Source: Silicimonas sp.
Lineage (GTDB): Bacteria; Pseudomonadota; Alphaproteobacteria; Rhodobacterales; Rhodobacteraceae
Reading direction: 5' to 3'
NCBI GenBank assembly: GCA_022826205.1
Contig: JAJDVJ010000055.1
Location: forward strand, 1-64,000
Length of the DNA: 64,000 nucleotides
The notes under the pieces are model-generated. The model was not told the origin of the DNA. It searched no databases and saw nothing but the letters and a program-made list of their open reading frames with translations. Below, one piece after another: positions 62,721-64,000 of this stretch. Position 1 is the first letter of the stretch. The number at the start of each line of letters is the position of its first letter. Both the position numbers and the translations under genes were made by a program.

Positions 62721-63787
62721 GCGCCGCACCGCCAACCATAGGTGGGCTCGAACGGCTGAAGCGCCGCGCCTTCCACAAACCGCTAGACGGTCTCGTCACC
62801 TTGTTCGTCGCCGCGCTTCTCGCATGGCTGGCATGGCAAGCGATCGACTGGGGCCTCTTGCGCGCGGTCTGGCGCGCCGAAGACGCGGCGCTCTGCCGTG
62901 AAGCGAACGCGGGCGCGTGTTGGTCGATCATAGATGCAAGGCACCGCCTCATTCTGTTCGGCCTTTACCCATTCGACGAACACTGGCGTTCCACGTCCGC
63001 CGCCGTCGCCATCATCGCGACCGTCATCCTGTCCTGCATCCCATGGTTCTGGACTGCGCGGCGGCTCATCTCGCTCTGGATCGCCGGGTTCGCGACCTAT
63101 TACCTGCTGATGGAAGGAAGTCCACTTGGACTGGAACAGGTGACCACCGACAAATGGGGGGGATTGTCGCTGGTACTGTTCCTCTTCTCGTCAGTCGTGC
63201 TGCTTGGCATGCCGATGGGCCTGGGGCTGGCACTGATGCGTCGCTCACGCTTGCCGATGCTGCGATGGGTGGCGTCTCTCCTGATAGACTTCATCCGCTC
63301 TCTGCCACTTCTTACGACGCTCTTCACAGCAGCCGTCGTCGTGCCGATCCTGCTTCCGGACTGGCTGCAGGGAGACAAGATTTGGCGGATCATCATCGCG
63401 TTTTCGCTGTTCTTCGCCTGCTATCAGGCCGAAGTGTTCCGCGGTGGTTTCCAGGCGATCCCGAACGGGCAGTACGAAGCGGGCAAGGCCCTGGGCCTTG
63501 GGAAATGGCAATCGCTTGGGCTGATCATTCTGCCACAGGTTTTCCGGCACGCCCTGCCCGCCACGATCAACATGGTCGTCGTGACATTCAAGGAAACAGC
63601 CGTCGTGATCATCATTGGCCTCTTCGATCTTCTCGCCTCCGCCCAGGCGGCGTTCGGCACGGGCGATTGGGTGGCCTACTACATGGAGACCTACATCTTC
63701 GTGGCGTTGATCTACTGGGCATTCATCACGTCGCTCGGACGCTATGGCGAATTCCTGAAAGACCGCATGAAGCAGGACGACCACTGA
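62717..63787 (+). CDS. aapM: General L-amino-acid ABC transporter permease AapM
   Basis: The 356-residue permease shows RSLPLLTTLFTAAVVVP, the EAA loop AIPNGQYEAGKALGLG and TINMVVVTFKETAVVIIIG, the usual AapM/BztC pattern. It overlaps aapQ at ATGA. In known aapJQMP operons the ATPase gene aapP follows directly, but here the next sequence belongs to a convergent minus-strand gene only four bases away. The ATPase must therefore be encoded elsewhere or be missing. Confidence 0.92.
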   Translation: MSAAPPTIGGLERLKRRAFHKPLDGLVTLFVAALLAWLAWQAIDWGLLRAVWRAEDAALCREANAGACWSIIDARHRLILFGLYPFDEHWRSTSAAVAIIATVILSCIPWFWTARRLISLWIAGFATYYLLMEGSPLGLEQVTTDKWGGLSLVLFLFSSVVLLGMPMGLGLALMRRSRLPMLRWVASLLIDFIRSLPLLTTLFTAAVVVPILLPDWLQGDKIWRIIIAFSLFFACYQAEVFRGGFQAIPNGQYEAGKALGLGKWQSLGLIILPQVFRHALPATINMVVVTFKETAVVIIIGLFDLLASAQAAFGTGDWVAYYMETYIFVALIYWAFITSLGRYGEFLKDRMKQDDH

Positions 63788-63791
63788 GCGT

Positions 63792-64000
63792 TCAGTCTTC
63801 GTCGTAACGCAGGTAGCCACGGCGCTCGACATCCGGAAAGGCGTCGCCCCGACGTACATAGTTGTGCCTCGTCAGTTTGGGCGTGAAATCCCAAGTCTCC
63901 TGCCGACCTGCCGCAAGTGCGCTGTCGATCAGATTCCGCGCCGTCTGAGAGGCGACCACATCTTCGGCGAGCACGTCGAGCGGCCAGGTGCATTCCGCAA
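63792..64000 (-). CDS. C-terminal part of an unrecognised protein, cut by the window edge
   Basis: A minus-strand frame enters from the right edge and ends at 63792, giving about 69 C-terminal residues with good coding character: LDVLAEDVVASQTARNLIDS, WDFTPKLTRHNYVRRGDAF and RRGYLRYDED at the end. I do not recognise the family. It converges on aapM with four bases between the stops. An overlapping frame (63742-63993) is a shadow. Confidence 0.6.
   Translation of the reverse strand, partial: AECTWPLDVLAEDVVASQTARNLIDSALAAGRQETWDFTPKLTRHNYVRRGDAFPDVERRGYLRYDED

Noticed and set aside
1-64000. CRISPR arrays, prophage genes, insertion sequences, rRNA or tRNA genes
   Set aside because: No regularly spaced repeats, transposase or phage structural motifs, or complete RNA gene sequences were found anywhere in the window.

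Overview
The window is GC-rich chromosomal DNA from an alphaproteobacterium, most like Rhodobacterales or a close relative. I base this on gene order: ntrB-ntrC-ntrY-ntrX-trkA-trkH-hfq-hflX, accB-accC-aat-DUF2155-mlaD-NDUFA12, and ispF-pgpA-cinA. A further sign is an NtrC without the sigma-54 contact loop, as described for Rhodobacter capsulatus. Coding density is low for a bacterium. Many gaps of 300-900 bases hold no intact gene, and several contain recognisable gene remnants, so the genome looks partly eroded. No tRNA, rRNA, CRISPR array, prophage or intact insertion sequence was seen.

Layout. 0.5-9.2 kb: an iron-dependent alcohol dehydrogenase, a glutathione S-transferase, divergent metR/metF sharing a MetR box, a SYLF-domain lipoprotein, a beta-hydroxyacid dehydrogenase and a membrane-anchored penicillin-acylase-family hydrolase. 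9.2-20.8 kb: conserved minus-strand block hflX, hfq, trkH, trkA, ntrX, ntrY, ntrC, ntrB (RNA regulation, potassium uptake, nitrogen control). 21.8-24.5 kb: plus-strand ispF-pgpA-cinA, then amt.

24.5-32.4 kb: an accessory catabolic module on the minus strand, with a fold-type-II PLP lyase, an intact M24 metallohydrolase, a metal-less creatinase-like M24 protein, an M20 amidohydrolase and an EutA/maleate-isomerase-like protein. It is bracketed by two diverged copies, in direct orientation, of a toxin-antitoxin-like promoter element; the right copy is followed by a degraded PIN toxin. The gene set recalls ectoine or other cyclic-amide catabolism, but the substrate is not known.

32.4-37.5 kb: a class II aldolase, then accB-accC-aat facing a DUF2155/mlaD/NDUFA12 group, with an orphan two-hairpin terminator-bearing small RNA candidate beside it. 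38.3-44.2 kb: a lactonase, an SDR and an aldo/keto reductase (sugar oxidation), facing a three-part TRAP transporter, with a degraded second aldo/keto reductase beyond it. 44.8-45.8 kb: dusA.

46.2-60.0 kb: a second, larger catabolic region. A choline-sulfatase-like sulfatase and an aldehyde dehydrogenase (plus strand) converge on a long minus-strand series: SDR, split transketolase (two genes), epimerase, TRAP binding protein, fused TRAP permease, two SDRs and a zinc alcohol dehydrogenase. A GntR/UTRA regulator lies upstream. A perfect 15-bp-arm palindrome sits at the promoter of the series and a related site precedes the regulator gene. 60.5-63.8 kb: an Aap-type amino-acid ABC transporter (binding protein and two permeases) whose ATPase gene is not in its usual place. 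The window ends in the C-terminus of an unrecognised minus-strand gene.
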